Of a stretch of 32,000 nt of DNA, positions 7,177 to 15,403 are shown piece by piece. Positions within the stretch are counted from its first letter, which is position 1. Every line of letters starts with the position of its first letter. Origin of the DNA: Clostridia bacterium DTU065 (GTDB lineage Bacteria > Bacillota > DTU065); contig LFSI01000049.1 of NCBI GenBank assembly GCA_001512545.1, positions 1 to 32,000 of the forward strand. Reading direction: 5' to 3'. The notes under the pieces are model-generated. The model was not told where the DNA came from, did not search any database, and saw nothing but the letters and a program-made list of their open reading frames with translations. The position numbers and the translations under genes were made by a program.

Positions 7177-8907
7177 GTGGCTGATGCATTCGGCAGGTTT
7201 AAGGTTCAGTACGTCTACCAAGAGCTGGACAGGACTTTCAAAAGAAACATACTTGATGCGCCGAGGGAAAACTCCGAACCTCTTACCGAAGAGGACCTTT
7301 ATTGGCTGGACAAAGATGCTATCGGTCTTGGGGAAGCCAGGGAGTTTTTGCTTACGGCGTCCACCTGGATACGAAGGTTTGAAGGTGACTTTACGGTAGT
7401 TGCCGATGTAGAGGCTGCTCTTTCTGTAAAGCTCTTAGAAGCTCATCCCGAGGCTCCACAAACCGATCCGGTGCTTCTTGTTGATGTCAGGTGGTATTTT
7501 TTGCCGGACACCATTGAGGAACTCTATTCTCCACTGGGGTTGGTGATCTGCAGAGGAGAGTTACTCCGGGGCGTTTTCCCGAAACTTCTTGGAGAGGACC
7601 TCAGCCTGTCGGGGAAAAAGAAATTCGACAGGGAGAGGACCAGGAAGTTTCTCAGAGACGAATGGCACCTTCTCCGTCCCTTTACCACAGCGGAAAGTCC
7701 AGCGCTGAAGCCGCTTTTTGTGCCGCCTGAGATGTGCATTGTGCAGGAAAAACCCGAAGTTCGTGTGCAGATCGGAGGCTTTGACATAGAGATAGACAGC
7801 GTTCCTGAGGTCTTCGACCGCTACGAGCTCCTGTCAAGAGACGGGTCGGTGTTTTACGGAGAGCAGCTGTATGCTGCAGGAGTGCGGCCTTACCGCACCC
7901 ATTACACCGGAGTAAAGCTTTCCGAGCTCAACTCCAGAGCCAAAAAGAAACCCGCAAGCGGTGTGTTTCCCATCGCCGATCCATATTCTTGGTACAGCAG
8001 CATACCTTTTAAACAGGGAGCAGGCCTCAGCGACGTGTTCCTGGCAGGAGACAGCGACTTCACCTTTCTCGCAGGTCAGATGCAGTTTCAGCCCACAACC
8101 CACGAAAACGCCCTGTTTGTAATCAAGCAGCTTAAGGAAGCCATCGTTCTCACCGGAGGAGAAGGATCCTTCGAGGACTACAGAAAGTGGCAGGAAAACT
8201 TCGTAGCCACGGAAGACACTGCAGGCAACTCATTCTACTGCCTGATCTTCATGCAGGAACTTCTGAACGATCTCTTTGATGCAGAGAAAAAAGACAAAGT
8301 ACGGCTGTTTCTTTCGATGTGGCAGACTGTAAGCCGCAACGCAAGCAGAGAACTCAAGGGTAGGTTCATCGAAGCGGGAATAGACTGGTCTTTGATCGAG
8401 CAGGAGTTCGGCATCTACGGATATCTCTCCACTCTGAAAAACGGTTACATTCACAACGCCGTGCTCTGGCAAGCGCTCCTGCCGGAGAACCGCAACCACC
8501 TGGATCCGGACCTCTTGTTTGAACTGGCAAGTGAAAATGTGAAATCCGGCATTTTTGCAGAAAACCCCCAGTACAAGGATGTAGTAGCCAAGGTCTTCGG
8601 GTTGATCGACGATTATTACCGCAAGCAAACTGGGGCAACGTTTCTGGCTAGTTTCCATCCCGATCACTTCTTGGTTAAAGCTTATGCCCCATACAAAGAC
8701 CAGATCTACTATGGATATGTAGGGAGGTTGATGCTTGCAGAGCTTACGCCCCTTGTTTTCCACAAACCGCTGGTGAACTTCGCCTCACTGGTGTTTTCGC
8801 GGATAAAATGGTACCTTAAAAGGGGGCAGGAGCACGACTCGAAACGCTTACCGCAACCTATTGAAGAGATCGTAGAGTCTGCGGTAGAGGAGTTTCTTGC
8901 AGGTTAA
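7177..8907 (+). CDS. Large cytoplasmic protein of unknown function (576 aa)
   Basis: I chose GTG 7177 because GGTGGTGAG ends about five bases upstream; GTGs at 7165 and 7168 overlap that Shine-Dalgarno sequence. The protein has no signal peptide or transmembrane helix. The N-terminal 300 residues mix acidic helices with strands (PVLLVDVRWYFLPDT, VRVQIGGFDIEIDSV) and a Pro-rich middle. The C-terminal half is mostly helical with many aromatic residues (SVSEFGIYGYLS-like turns, DQIYYGYVGRLML) and ends in an amphipathic acidic helix. I do not recognise any domain and see no nucleotide-binding or metal-binding motif. It is preceded by a terminator and a promoter-like sequence and followed by a small gene in the same direction. 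A new family or a very divergent known one are both possible. Confidence 0.7.
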   Translation: MADAFGRFKVQYVYQELDRTFKRNILDAPRENSEPLTEEDLYWLDKDAIGLGEAREFLLTASTWIRRFEGDFTVVADVEAALSVKLLEAHPEAPQTDPVLLVDVRWYFLPDTIEELYSPLGLVICRGELLRGVFPKLLGEDLSLSGKKKFDRERTRKFLRDEWHLLRPFTTAESPALKPLFVPPEMCIVQEKPEVRVQIGGFDIEIDSVPEVFDRYELLSRDGSVFYGEQLYAAGVRPYRTHYTGVKLSELNSRAKKKPASGVFPIADPYSWYSSIPFKQGAGLSDVFLAGDSDFTFLAGQMQFQPTTHENALFVIKQLKEAIVLTGGEGSFEDYRKWQENFVATEDTAGNSFYCLIFMQELLNDLFDAEKKDKVRLFLSMWQTVSRNASRELKGRFIEAGIDWSLIEQEFGIYGYLSTLKNGYIHNAVLWQALLPENRNHLDPDLLFELASENVKSGIFAENPQYKDVVAKVFGLIDDYYRKQTGATFLASFHPDHFLVKAYAPYKDQIYYGYVGRLMLAELTPLVFHKPLVNFASLVFSRIKWYLKRGQEHDSKRLPQPIEEIVESAVEEFLAG

Positions 8908-9013
8908 GCTGACTGCTGCAGGGTTTTTCCTGTTCAGCCAGATTATCGCATCTTTAACCAGAGCTTTTACCGGCTGGTTTTTACGGGTATCTTAAAAGGG
9001 GAGGTGTGCGCAG

Positions 9014-9181
9014 ATGGATAAGCGCAAAGACGACGATCTGGAAAGACGCCTTCTCGAACTAGGTACACTTGAAGAACTAGAAGAGCTCGTAGACAGGATT
9101 CACCCTGAAGACAAAAAAGGAAAATCTCAACTGCGAAACAAAATATCCAAGCAGTATATAAAATACAAATACAGCAATTAG
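9014..9181 (+). CDS. Small charged protein (55 aa), unknown function
   Basis: ATG 9014 has AGGGGAGGTG about eight bases upstream, an excellent ribosome binding site. The product begins MDKRKDDDLERRLLELGTLE, has an acidic Leu-rich helix in the first half and a Lys/Tyr-rich basic tail, and has no membrane segment. A strong terminator starts right after the stop codon. This combination of site, compact frame and terminator supports a real gene. I do not recognise a family. It may be the second gene of a transcript with the 576-aa protein, 106 bases upstream. Confidence 0.65.
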   Translation: MDKRKDDDLERRLLELGTLEELEELVDRIHPEDKKGKSQLRNKISKQYIKYKYSN

Positions 9182-9208
9182 AAAATGCCGCCGAAAAGGC
9201 GGCATTTT
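9182..9208. terminator. Bidirectional terminator between converging genes
   Basis: An 11-bp perfect stem (AAAATGCCGCC with GGCGGCATTTT) with a GAAAA loop. The A and T runs at the two ends let it serve the small plus-strand gene and the minus-strand binding-protein gene. Confidence 0.85.
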
Positions 9209-9252
9209 ACTGCTCTGTTAAGGAGAATCGGTGGATAATTACCGTTCTCCAT

Positions 9253-10548
9253 TTACTCCTGGATTAGACCCTTGATAAACCGGGCATACTCTTTCTGCTT
9301 TCTTGCCAGCTCGTCATTGGAGATCTCAGCGGCCTTGAGAAGTTCCGCTTTCGGATCTGCACCGGTTAGGACAACGGCCCGTGCAGCGTTGGTGAGGTTC
9401 CTCCTGCTGACAACCAGTCCCAAAGCAAACAGCGGAGCTCTGGATTGCTCTGCTTGGATGTTGAGAATTCTGCGGTGAGATTCCGGCAGGAAAGTAACGG
9501 AGTTGTAAGCTTCCATGTTGGCGGGCTGGTAGATGATCTGCAGCTTGTTCCAGACCATATCGGCAAACTCCCTTTGGACCTCTGCACTGAGCCACCACTT
9601 AAGGAACTCGAAAGCTTCCTCTTTGTGCTTTGAGTTCTTGAACATTACGTACGGATTTCCACCGATGTAGGCCGCGTGGTTGATAGTGCCGTCTGGCTGC
9701 TTCTTTCCGGGAATCAGGCAGATATCCCATTTGCCTTTCAGCTGCGGTGCGCCTAAGGTAATATCCGAATAGCCCCAGCTGATGCCCACTATGAAGGGGT
9801 AATCCCCTCTGCTTATGGCTTCGATGAACGGCACGCTCTCAAGAGGTATTCCGTGAACGGTAAACAACTCCATAAACTCTGTAAATGCGGCGATGGCTTC
9901 AGGTGTGTCCCAAGTCGTTCTGGTGCGCTCTTCGTTCACTTCACGGATGCCGTGCTGCCACATGAAGATGTATGCACCAAACCAATCGGGAGTCAGGTAC
10001 CAGGAACCCGAACCGATGTTCATGTCCCTAGCCTGCATCTTCGGCAGAAGCGCCCTGGCCTCGTCCCAAGTTGCAGGTACCTCCCAGCCGTTTTCTGCAA
10101 AGATATCAGTGCGGTAGTAGGTTAGGGTTTGGCCAAAACTAGAGTTCAGTCCAAAGCCGGTATTGTAATAGGTCAGGGACTCGTTGAGACCGGGAAAGGC
10201 CGTGGCAAAGAGCTTGTCGTACTCCTCTCCGAACATCTCCCGCATGTCTACCAGTCCGCCGCGAATGCCGAACTCAAGAGGCCACTCCGAGCCAATGACA
10301 GCAAGATCCGGGGTATCGTTGCTGGCCATAGCTAAGAGCACCTTGTTCCACTGGTCATCGCCTCCGGGGATGACGCTGAGGTTCACCGAGATCCCGGTCT
10401 TTGGCGTAAACCGCTCTTCAATAAAGCTCTTCATAATCGCCAGCTGTTCGTTGCTAGATGCCTGCCAGATCTCCAGGGTGACAGCACCGGCTAGGCTTGA
10501 AGTTATAAGCACTACCACGATGAGAACCAATAATTGCTTTTTTGACAT
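9253..10548 (-). CDS. ABC transporter sugar-type solute-binding protein 1
   Basis: A 431-residue extracellular solute-binding protein of family 1 (COG1653 type). The signal peptide MSKKQLLVLIVVVLITSSLAGA has a small-residue signal peptidase I site and no lipobox Cys. The mature protein starts VTLEIW and has the family landmarks FTPKTGISV, a NDTPDLAVIGSEW stretch, TYYRTDIFAENGWEVPATWDEA, and a C-terminal basic helix (QKEYARFI). The start at 10548 is set by GGAGGAAGAG just upstream; the frame continues about ten codons further without a better site. It is most like the protein at 19055-20329. No permease or ATPase gene is adjacent. It is transcribed away from the GH2 gene; the likely ligand is an oligosaccharide, but this is inference. 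Confidence 0.9.
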   Translation of the reverse strand: MSKKQLLVLIVVVLITSSLAGAVTLEIWQASSNEQLAIMKSFIEERFTPKTGISVNLSVIPGGDDQWNKVLLAMASNDTPDLAVIGSEWPLEFGIRGGLVDMREMFGEEYDKLFATAFPGLNESLTYYNTGFGLNSSFGQTLTYYRTDIFAENGWEVPATWDEARALLPKMQARDMNIGSGSWYLTPDWFGAYIFMWQHGIREVNEERTRTTWDTPEAIAAFTEFMELFTVHGIPLESVPFIEAISRGDYPFIVGISWGYSDITLGAPQLKGKWDICLIPGKKQPDGTINHAAYIGGNPYVMFKNSKHKEEAFEFLKWWLSAEVQREFADMVWNKLQIIYQPANMEAYNSVTFLPESHRRILNIQAEQSRAPLFALGLVVSRRNLTNAARAVVLTGADPKAELLKAAEISNDELARKQKEYARFIKGLIQE

Positions 10549-10754
10549 ACTCTCTTCCTCCCAAGCATTGATCTGCAAAATCAGTATAGCACAACTGCCA
10601 GTACCAAAAGCAGGAAAAACGCAGAAAAAAGAAGCGATTTGCAGCAGGGTAACTCTAGAAAAAAGGGAACTTTTGCAGTAAAGTTATGTGCCTTTTCAGG
10701 CAACTCGGCAGAAAACGGCTGCAAAAAACAGCAAGAACTGGGGGAGAGACAAAG

Positions 10755-12464
10755 GTGATACCAAGACCAGAACATCCAAGGCCAGATTTGCTGCGCAAAG
10801 ACTGGCAGAACCTTAACGGCATTTGGGATTTTCGGTTTGACTTCGGCGAAAGCGGCTACGAGGAAGAAGCCCATTTGGGCAAGGGATTCGATAAGAAGAT
10901 CAACGTTCCGTTTGCACCGGAGAGCACTCTGTCCGGTATCGGATATACCGGATTTATGAACAGCGTCTGGTACAAGCGAACCGTTACCGTGCCCGAGCAG
11001 TTTAGAGACTACAGGGTTATTCTGCACTTCGGTGCTGTGGACTACTTGGCCTCCGTCTACGTAAACGGAATGCTTGCCGGCGAACACAGAGGAGGCTATA
11101 CGCCGTTTAAAATTGACATTACCGATCTTTTGCAGGATGGAGAGAACCTGCTTGTTGTCTGCGCTAAGGACAACAACCGTCTGGGCCTACAGCCCAGAGG
11201 GAAGCAGGCATCAAAGCTCTATTCATCGGGTTGCGACTACACCCGTACCACCGGCATCTGGCAGACTGTATACTTGGAGTACGTTAAAGGCGGTTTCATC
11301 GATGATCTCCACATCATCCCCGATGCTCTGAACTGTAGCGTAAAGGTTTCCGGAGTGATCAATAAAAAAACGCCAGTTTCAAGGAGCAGAGGCACCGTCT
11401 CTGCTCAAGTGAGCTTTGGCGGCGAGACCGTTGGCGAAGCAGCTTGTGAGGTTTCCTGGGGAAGGTTTGATCTTGCCATTCCCATTGGAAGAAAAGTCCT
11501 TTGGGATATGGGACAAGGAAATCTCTACGACCTGACCCTCCACTACAGAGATGATGGTAGATCCAGCGATACCGTTCAGACCTATTTCGGCCTCAGAGAC
11601 ATTGAAATTGGCGACGGAAGGGTTTTCCTAAACGGCAGGCCCATCTTCCAGAGGCTCGTCCTCGACCAGGGCTACTACAAAGATGGAATCTACACGGCAC
11701 AAGATGAAGCGCTTCTCAGACGCGACATTGAGCTGTCCATGCAGCTGGGGTTCAACGGGGCTAGAATGCACCAGAAGGTCTTCGAACCCAGGTACCTCTA
11801 CTACGCCGATAAGCTGGGATACCTCACTTGGGCCGAGTTTGGTAGTTGGGGTCTGAATCTGTCAGACACCGGTTGGAAGAATATCGTTCCTCAGTGGGCG
11901 GAAGCGGTAAAAAGGGACAGAAACCACCCGTCGATCATCACCTGGTGTCCATTGAACGAGACCTATGACGGTCAGGATAGGGAGCTCCTGGTGGCACTGT
12001 ACCGCCTGACACACGACCTAGACGGAACCAGGCCAGTAATCGACACCAGCGGCTACATTCATGTTGTTACAGACATCTACGACACTCACGACTACGTACA
12101 AGATGTGGACGAGTACGTCGAACGCTACAGTAGGGATGAACTGCCGATCAACTTCCCGGGCCTCGAAAAATACGAAGGTCAGCCGTTTGTGGTCAGCGAG
12201 TACGGCGGCATGTGGTGGAGCGGCTCTGAGGTAGAGAGCTGGGGCTACGGCCAGCGGCCCAAATCTGTAGATGAGTTTATGGCAAGGTTCAAAGGTCTTA
12301 CGGAAACCCTCCTGAACTGTGAAAAGGTTTGCGGTTTTTGCTATACTCAGCTCTACGATGTAGAGCAGGAGACAAACGGCCTGCTAGACTACGATAGAAA
12401 CCCCAAGTTTTCCTTTGAGACCATTTCTGCAATCCTGACTCAAAAGGCCAAGATAGAAGAGTAA
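10755..12464 (+). CDS. Glycoside hydrolase family 2 (beta-galactosidase/beta-glucuronidase type)
   Basis: A 569-residue enzyme with no signal peptide, so cytoplasmic. Order: N-terminal sugar-binding jelly roll (RPDLLRKDWQNLNGIWDFRF, VYVNGMLAGEHRGGYTPF), an Ig-like domain (about 195-285), then a TIM barrel (from about 290). The predicted acid/base is Glu402 in WCPLNET and the nucleophile is Glu482 in VVSEYGG, as in GH2. The length is shorter than LacZ and close to compact GH2 enzymes. GTG 10755 is chosen because the protein then begins IPRPEHPRPDL, as expected for the family, with GGGGGAGAG upstream; the frame continues 23 codons further. The exact sugar cannot be read from the sequence. It diverges from binding protein 1, consistent with uptake followed by intracellular cleavage. 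Confidence 0.9.
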   Translation: MIPRPEHPRPDLLRKDWQNLNGIWDFRFDFGESGYEEEAHLGKGFDKKINVPFAPESTLSGIGYTGFMNSVWYKRTVTVPEQFRDYRVILHFGAVDYLASVYVNGMLAGEHRGGYTPFKIDITDLLQDGENLLVVCAKDNNRLGLQPRGKQASKLYSSGCDYTRTTGIWQTVYLEYVKGGFIDDLHIIPDALNCSVKVSGVINKKTPVSRSRGTVSAQVSFGGETVGEAACEVSWGRFDLAIPIGRKVLWDMGQGNLYDLTLHYRDDGRSSDTVQTYFGLRDIEIGDGRVFLNGRPIFQRLVLDQGYYKDGIYTAQDEALLRRDIELSMQLGFNGARMHQKVFEPRYLYYADKLGYLTWAEFGSWGLNLSDTGWKNIVPQWAEAVKRDRNHPSIITWCPLNETYDGQDRELLVALYRLTHDLDGTRPVIDTSGYIHVVTDIYDTHDYVQDVDEYVERYSRDELPINFPGLEKYEGQPFVVSEYGGMWWSGSEVESWGYGQRPKSVDEFMARFKGLTETLLNCEKVCGFCYTQLYDVEQETNGLLDYDRNPKFSFETISAILTQKAKIEE

Positions 12465-12493
12465 AAAAGAGATCTCCGCTTGGAGGTCTCTTT
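12463..12493. terminator. Bidirectional terminator between GH2 and TetR genes
   Basis: A 10-bp stem (AGAGATCTCC with GGAGGTCTCT) with a GCTT loop, preceded by an A run and followed by TTT. It begins at the GH2 stop codon and lies 22 bases beyond the end of the convergent TetR gene. Confidence 0.8.
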
Positions 12494-12514
12494 GTCGTGG
12501 ACATATAAATGATT

Positions 12515-13168
12515 TTATACCAAAGCCCCAAGGAGGGCCATCACCAAACTGTCGATTGCCGATTTGATCTTTTCCAGCTTTTCCTCAGCTGAAAGTCTCC
12601 TGTCCAGGACAAAATCCAGGTACAGCCTGTCCGCCTTGACCTCGAAGTACTGGCAGATCATCTTGTCGAAGCTCTCCAAAAGGAAACTAGCGAAGGAGAT
12701 GTCGATGTCCTGGCGGATAAAGCGGCGTTTTGCTGCACCTTGGGCAAACTCTGCGTAGAAACTTGCGGTCAACTTCCTGAACTCCTGGAGAAAGCCGTTC
12801 AGCTCTTCGTTTTCCACTTCCAGGGCGGTGTTCAGGAGCAGCTTACCTAAGGCGGGGTTTTGGAAGTCGAAAAGCCTGCTGAGAGTGAAAAGGTCAAAGA
12901 GGAAAGCCTTCAAAGTGGGTGGATTTTCTCGGAGGTTAAGTGCCATAAAGCGGAACTTCTCTCTTGCAGCATAGGTTACCAAGTACTGGTAGAGGTCCTT
13001 CTTGTTCTCGAAATACTGGTAGATGCTACCCTTGGCAATATCCGCACCAGCCACGATGCGGTTGAGAGAGGCTGCTCGATACTCATACTCTGCAAACTCT
13101 TTGAGCGCTACATCGACAAACCGTCTGCGTTTTTCCTCACTGAGGTTCAGAAACGTTGGTTTGGGCAC
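12515..13168 (-). CDS. TetR/AcrR family transcriptional regulator
   Basis: A 217-residue protein. The N-terminal DNA-binding domain is typical: LSEEKRRRFVDVALKEFAEY, then the helix-turn-helix SLNRIVAGADIAKGSIYQYF followed by ENKKDLYQYLV (about residues 34-65). The C-terminal 150 residues form the helical ligand and dimerisation domain. GTG 13168 is chosen because AGAGGTGA sits five bases upstream; a GTG three codons earlier overlaps that site. The gene is convergent with GH2 and divergent from binding protein 2 at 13329. A palindrome TACTTAAGTA at 13194-13203 overlaps a TATACT-like -10 on the minus strand, so autorepression is plausible. The ligand and targets are unknown. Confidence 0.9.
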   Translation of the reverse strand: MPKPTFLNLSEEKRRRFVDVALKEFAEYEYRAASLNRIVAGADIAKGSIYQYFENKKDLYQYLVTYAAREKFRFMALNLRENPPTLKAFLFDLFTLSRLFDFQNPALGKLLLNTALEVENEELNGFLQEFRKLTASFYAEFAQGAAKRRFIRQDIDISFASFLLESFDKMICQYFEVKADRLYLDFVLDRRLSAEEKLEKIKSAIDSLVMALLGALV

Positions 13169-13193
13169 AGAAGTCACCTCTCTGCAGATCTTT

Positions 13194-13203
13194 TACTTAA
13201 GTA
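13194..13203. promoter_or_regulatory. Palindrome TACTTAAGTA, possible TetR operator
   Basis: A perfect 10-base inverted repeat lying 26 bases upstream of the TetR start. It overlaps TATACT read on the minus strand (13201-13206), a good -10 match. No clear -35 is seen. Confidence 0.35.
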
Positions 13204-13299
13204 TACCAAATAATGGAACTCTTAGCATAGTAGTTTAGTTTGGGCAGCTTTTTCCAACGAGAAGTGAAAAAAGGAAATTGCCGACCAATACTGTAAAAA

Positions 13300-13314
13300 A
13301 TAAGTAGAACTTAT
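13300..13314. promoter_or_regulatory. Inverted repeat ATAAGT-AGA-ACTTAT upstream of binding protein 2
   Basis: Perfect 6-base arms around a 3-base centre, placed immediately upstream of the Shine-Dalgarno sequence of the next gene. It shares TAAGT/ACTTA half-sites with the palindromes at 7132 and 13194, so it might be a site for the divergent TetR protein. It could also be a small hairpin in the leader. Confidence 0.3.
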
Positions 13315-13328
13315 GGGAGGGGTGTAAA

Positions 13329-14603
13329 GTGAAGAGGATTGCTGTAATCATTTTGGTTATTTTGGTATTAAGCTTTATCGTTTCTGCGGAGAAAGTGGTT
13401 CTCTGGACGTGGTACGAAGGGGCCCTTGGTGCAATCCTCCGAGATCTGATTAACAACGATTTCACACCTACTACAGGGATCGAAGTGGAAGTCTTGACAG
13501 TGCCGATTCAGGATATTGTGACCAAGCTGATCATGGCCCACATCGGCGGCGACGCTCCTGATGTGGTGGAGCTCTACTCCAGCCAGGTTGTAGAGTTAGG
13601 AGTAAGAGGTGCTCTCCTAAACCTTAGGGAGTACCCCGACATCCAGAGCGTGATCGATCAGGTTTATCCCCAGTACCTCATCGGGCTTTCTTACAGAAGC
13701 GCATTGTTTGGCCTGCCAGGAGAAAACAACTGGCTCCTTACCTACTACAGAGAGGATCTTTTTAACGAGTTCGGTCTGGAAGCGCCTGTAACATGGGGTG
13801 ATGTCAGAACCCTGTCCACGAAGCTCTTAGCCCGGGATCTGGGGATGTACTACAGCTTCGTAGGCGATGCCATCACCGTAAACACCAACCGGCTTTTGCC
13901 GTTTCTGTTCCAGAGGGGAACAGATCTCTATACTCCGGACGGCAGCGGTTCAAACCTCGACTCACCTGAGGCAATTGCAGCCTGGATCGACTACTGCAAC
14001 CTGTATACCGAAGGGAAAATGCTTCTAGAAGACCCCATCGAAACCACTTTCGTGTCCGGCGACACACCACTTTTCTTCGGACAGAGCTACCGCTACTCAC
14101 AGATTGAAAGGATCGCGCCGCATCTTATCGGCAAGTGGTCTATTAGAGAGCTTCCGGGAACAGTCAAAAGCACTGGAGAGATCGACAACACCAACTCCAC
14201 AACCTCGCTGTGCTGGGCGATTCCCGCATCCACAAAGCAAAAGGACGCTGCGTTTGAGCTGCTTAAGTGGCTGACTTCCAGCGACTTTACCGGCAAGTTC
14301 ATGCTCCTTGCCAACCAATCCTCGGAGAAGTGGCGCTTGTTTTTCGCCACCAAAGACACCTTGGATAACGCGCTCTTTCCCGAAGGGCATTTGGAGATTG
14401 TCCAGAGGGGACTTGTCAACAGCCGCGTACCTAGAGCTGTTATCGGAGGCTACGTTGCCGATCGCTACGTAGATTTTGCCTTTAACAAGGTTGTGGTGCA
14501 GGGTGCAGATCCAGAAGAGGCGATCAGAGAAGCTGCCTCCGAATCGACTAAGGAGATTCAAAAGAAGCTTAAGGAATTTGCCAGGTTCATTGAAAAACTC
14601 TAG
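13329..14603 (+). CDS. ABC transporter sugar-type solute-binding protein 2
   Basis: A 424-residue family 1 solute-binding protein. The signal peptide MKRIAVIILVILVLSFIVSA ends with an Ala site and has no lipobox. The mature part begins EKVVLWTWYEGALGA and includes DFTPTTGIEVEV, IGGDAPDVVELYSSQ, TYYREDLFNEFGLEAPVTW, FQRGTDLYTPDG and a basic C-terminal helix (KLKEFARFIEKL). GTG 13329 has GGGAGGGGTG five bases upstream. It is most like the protein at 24174-25457, with long shared stretches such as GGDAPDVV-LYS-QVVELGVRGAL and VADRY-DFAF, indicating duplication. It is divergent from the TetR gene, which may control it. No permease gene is nearby. Confidence 0.9.
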   Translation: MKRIAVIILVILVLSFIVSAEKVVLWTWYEGALGAILRDLINNDFTPTTGIEVEVLTVPIQDIVTKLIMAHIGGDAPDVVELYSSQVVELGVRGALLNLREYPDIQSVIDQVYPQYLIGLSYRSALFGLPGENNWLLTYYREDLFNEFGLEAPVTWGDVRTLSTKLLARDLGMYYSFVGDAITVNTNRLLPFLFQRGTDLYTPDGSGSNLDSPEAIAAWIDYCNLYTEGKMLLEDPIETTFVSGDTPLFFGQSYRYSQIERIAPHLIGKWSIRELPGTVKSTGEIDNTNSTTSLCWAIPASTKQKDAAFELLKWLTSSDFTGKFMLLANQSSEKWRLFFATKDTLDNALFPEGHLEIVQRGLVNSRVPRAVIGGYVADRYVDFAFNKVVVQGADPEEAIREAASESTKEIQKKLKEFARFIEKL

Positions 14604-14616
14604 ACATTGGATTTCG

Positions 14617-14652
14617 ATGGCTGCGCACCTGCCGCAGCCATTTGCATTTTTC
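14617..14652 (+). terminator. Terminator after binding protein 2
   Basis: ATGGCTGCG and CGCAGCCAT form a 9-bp stem with a 7-base loop, followed by TTGCATTTTT. Confidence 0.75.
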
Positions 14653-14732
14653 GTTGAAGGAAGAAATGCCTGATGTGGGGAATTATCTTGAGGAATGAAA
14701 AGGGCTTCGTGCCTGTGGAAAGTGGCGATTTA

Positions 14733-15383
14733 ATGAAAGTTGTGGTCTTTGGAGACAGCATCACTAAAGGAGTATTCGTAGAAGAGGAACAGGCATTTCC
14801 CAAACTGGTGGAAGCAAAAACCGGCTTAACTGTTATAGGTCGGGGTGTTCCCGGAAACACCACCGCCCAGGCTCTGATGCGGTTTGAGAGCGATGTTTTA
14901 GCTTTAGATCCCGATGCTGTGATTATCGAGTTCGGGATGAACGATCATTTCCTCGTCGCTGAAGATCAGCATAAAGTAGCGCCTAAAGAGTTTAGGGCTA
15001 ATCTCCGCACTATGGTAGCCGGGGCGAAGGCTGCAGGGATAAGGCCGTTTTTAATGACCATCCACCCGGTTATCGAAGGCGATGATGCCCACTGCTATTA
15101 CAGCAGACACAAGCAGGAGTTCTACCTGCCTTTTGGTGGGGCAAACAGCCTGATTGAACTCTACAACACGATCATCCGGGATTGTGCAGAGGAGACCTCT
15201 GCAGATCTGATCGATGTAGCGTCTTGCTTTGCAGAAGCACTCTGCAAGGGAGTGCTTTTGGAGGAGCTGCTTTTCAATTTGAAGAACTCGGATCTAAACG
15301 ACGGTGTCCACCCGACGGCACTTGGACACGAGCTGTACGCACAAGCGGTTGTGGATGTGTTTAAGGCAGCGTCTTTGTATTAA
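14733..15383 (+). CDS. SGNH/GDSL-family hydrolase (putative esterase)
   Basis: A 216-residue cytoplasmic protein. Block I is VVFGDSIT with nucleophile Ser9, block II has Gly in GRGVPGNT, block III is FGMND with Asn70, and block V is DGVHPTALGH with Asp190 and His193. All residues of the SGNH catalytic set are present. The family hydrolyses acyl esters, often removing acetyl groups from sugars. I chose ATG 14733 because the family normally starts within a few residues of the GDS block; the frame extends back to 14673 and the Shine-Dalgarno sequence is weak, so the start is uncertain. It follows a terminator and precedes the alpha/beta-hydrolase-like gene by only 20 bases, suggesting a two-gene transcript. 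Confidence 0.85.
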   Translation: MKVVVFGDSITKGVFVEEEQAFPKLVEAKTGLTVIGRGVPGNTTAQALMRFESDVLALDPDAVIIEFGMNDHFLVAEDQHKVAPKEFRANLRTMVAGAKAAGIRPFLMTIHPVIEGDDAHCYYSRHKQEFYLPFGGANSLIELYNTIIRDCAEETSADLIDVASCFAEALCKGVLLEELLFNLKNSDLNDGVHPTALGHELYAQAVVDVFKAASLY

Positions 15384-15403
15384 TCAAAACAGGGGGGAGA
15401 AGG

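Noticed and set aside
8915-8945. Imperfect hairpin after the 576-aa gene (CAGG/CCTG with GCTGA/TCAGC)
   Set aside because: The pairing is interrupted and no T-run follows, so I did not call a terminator.
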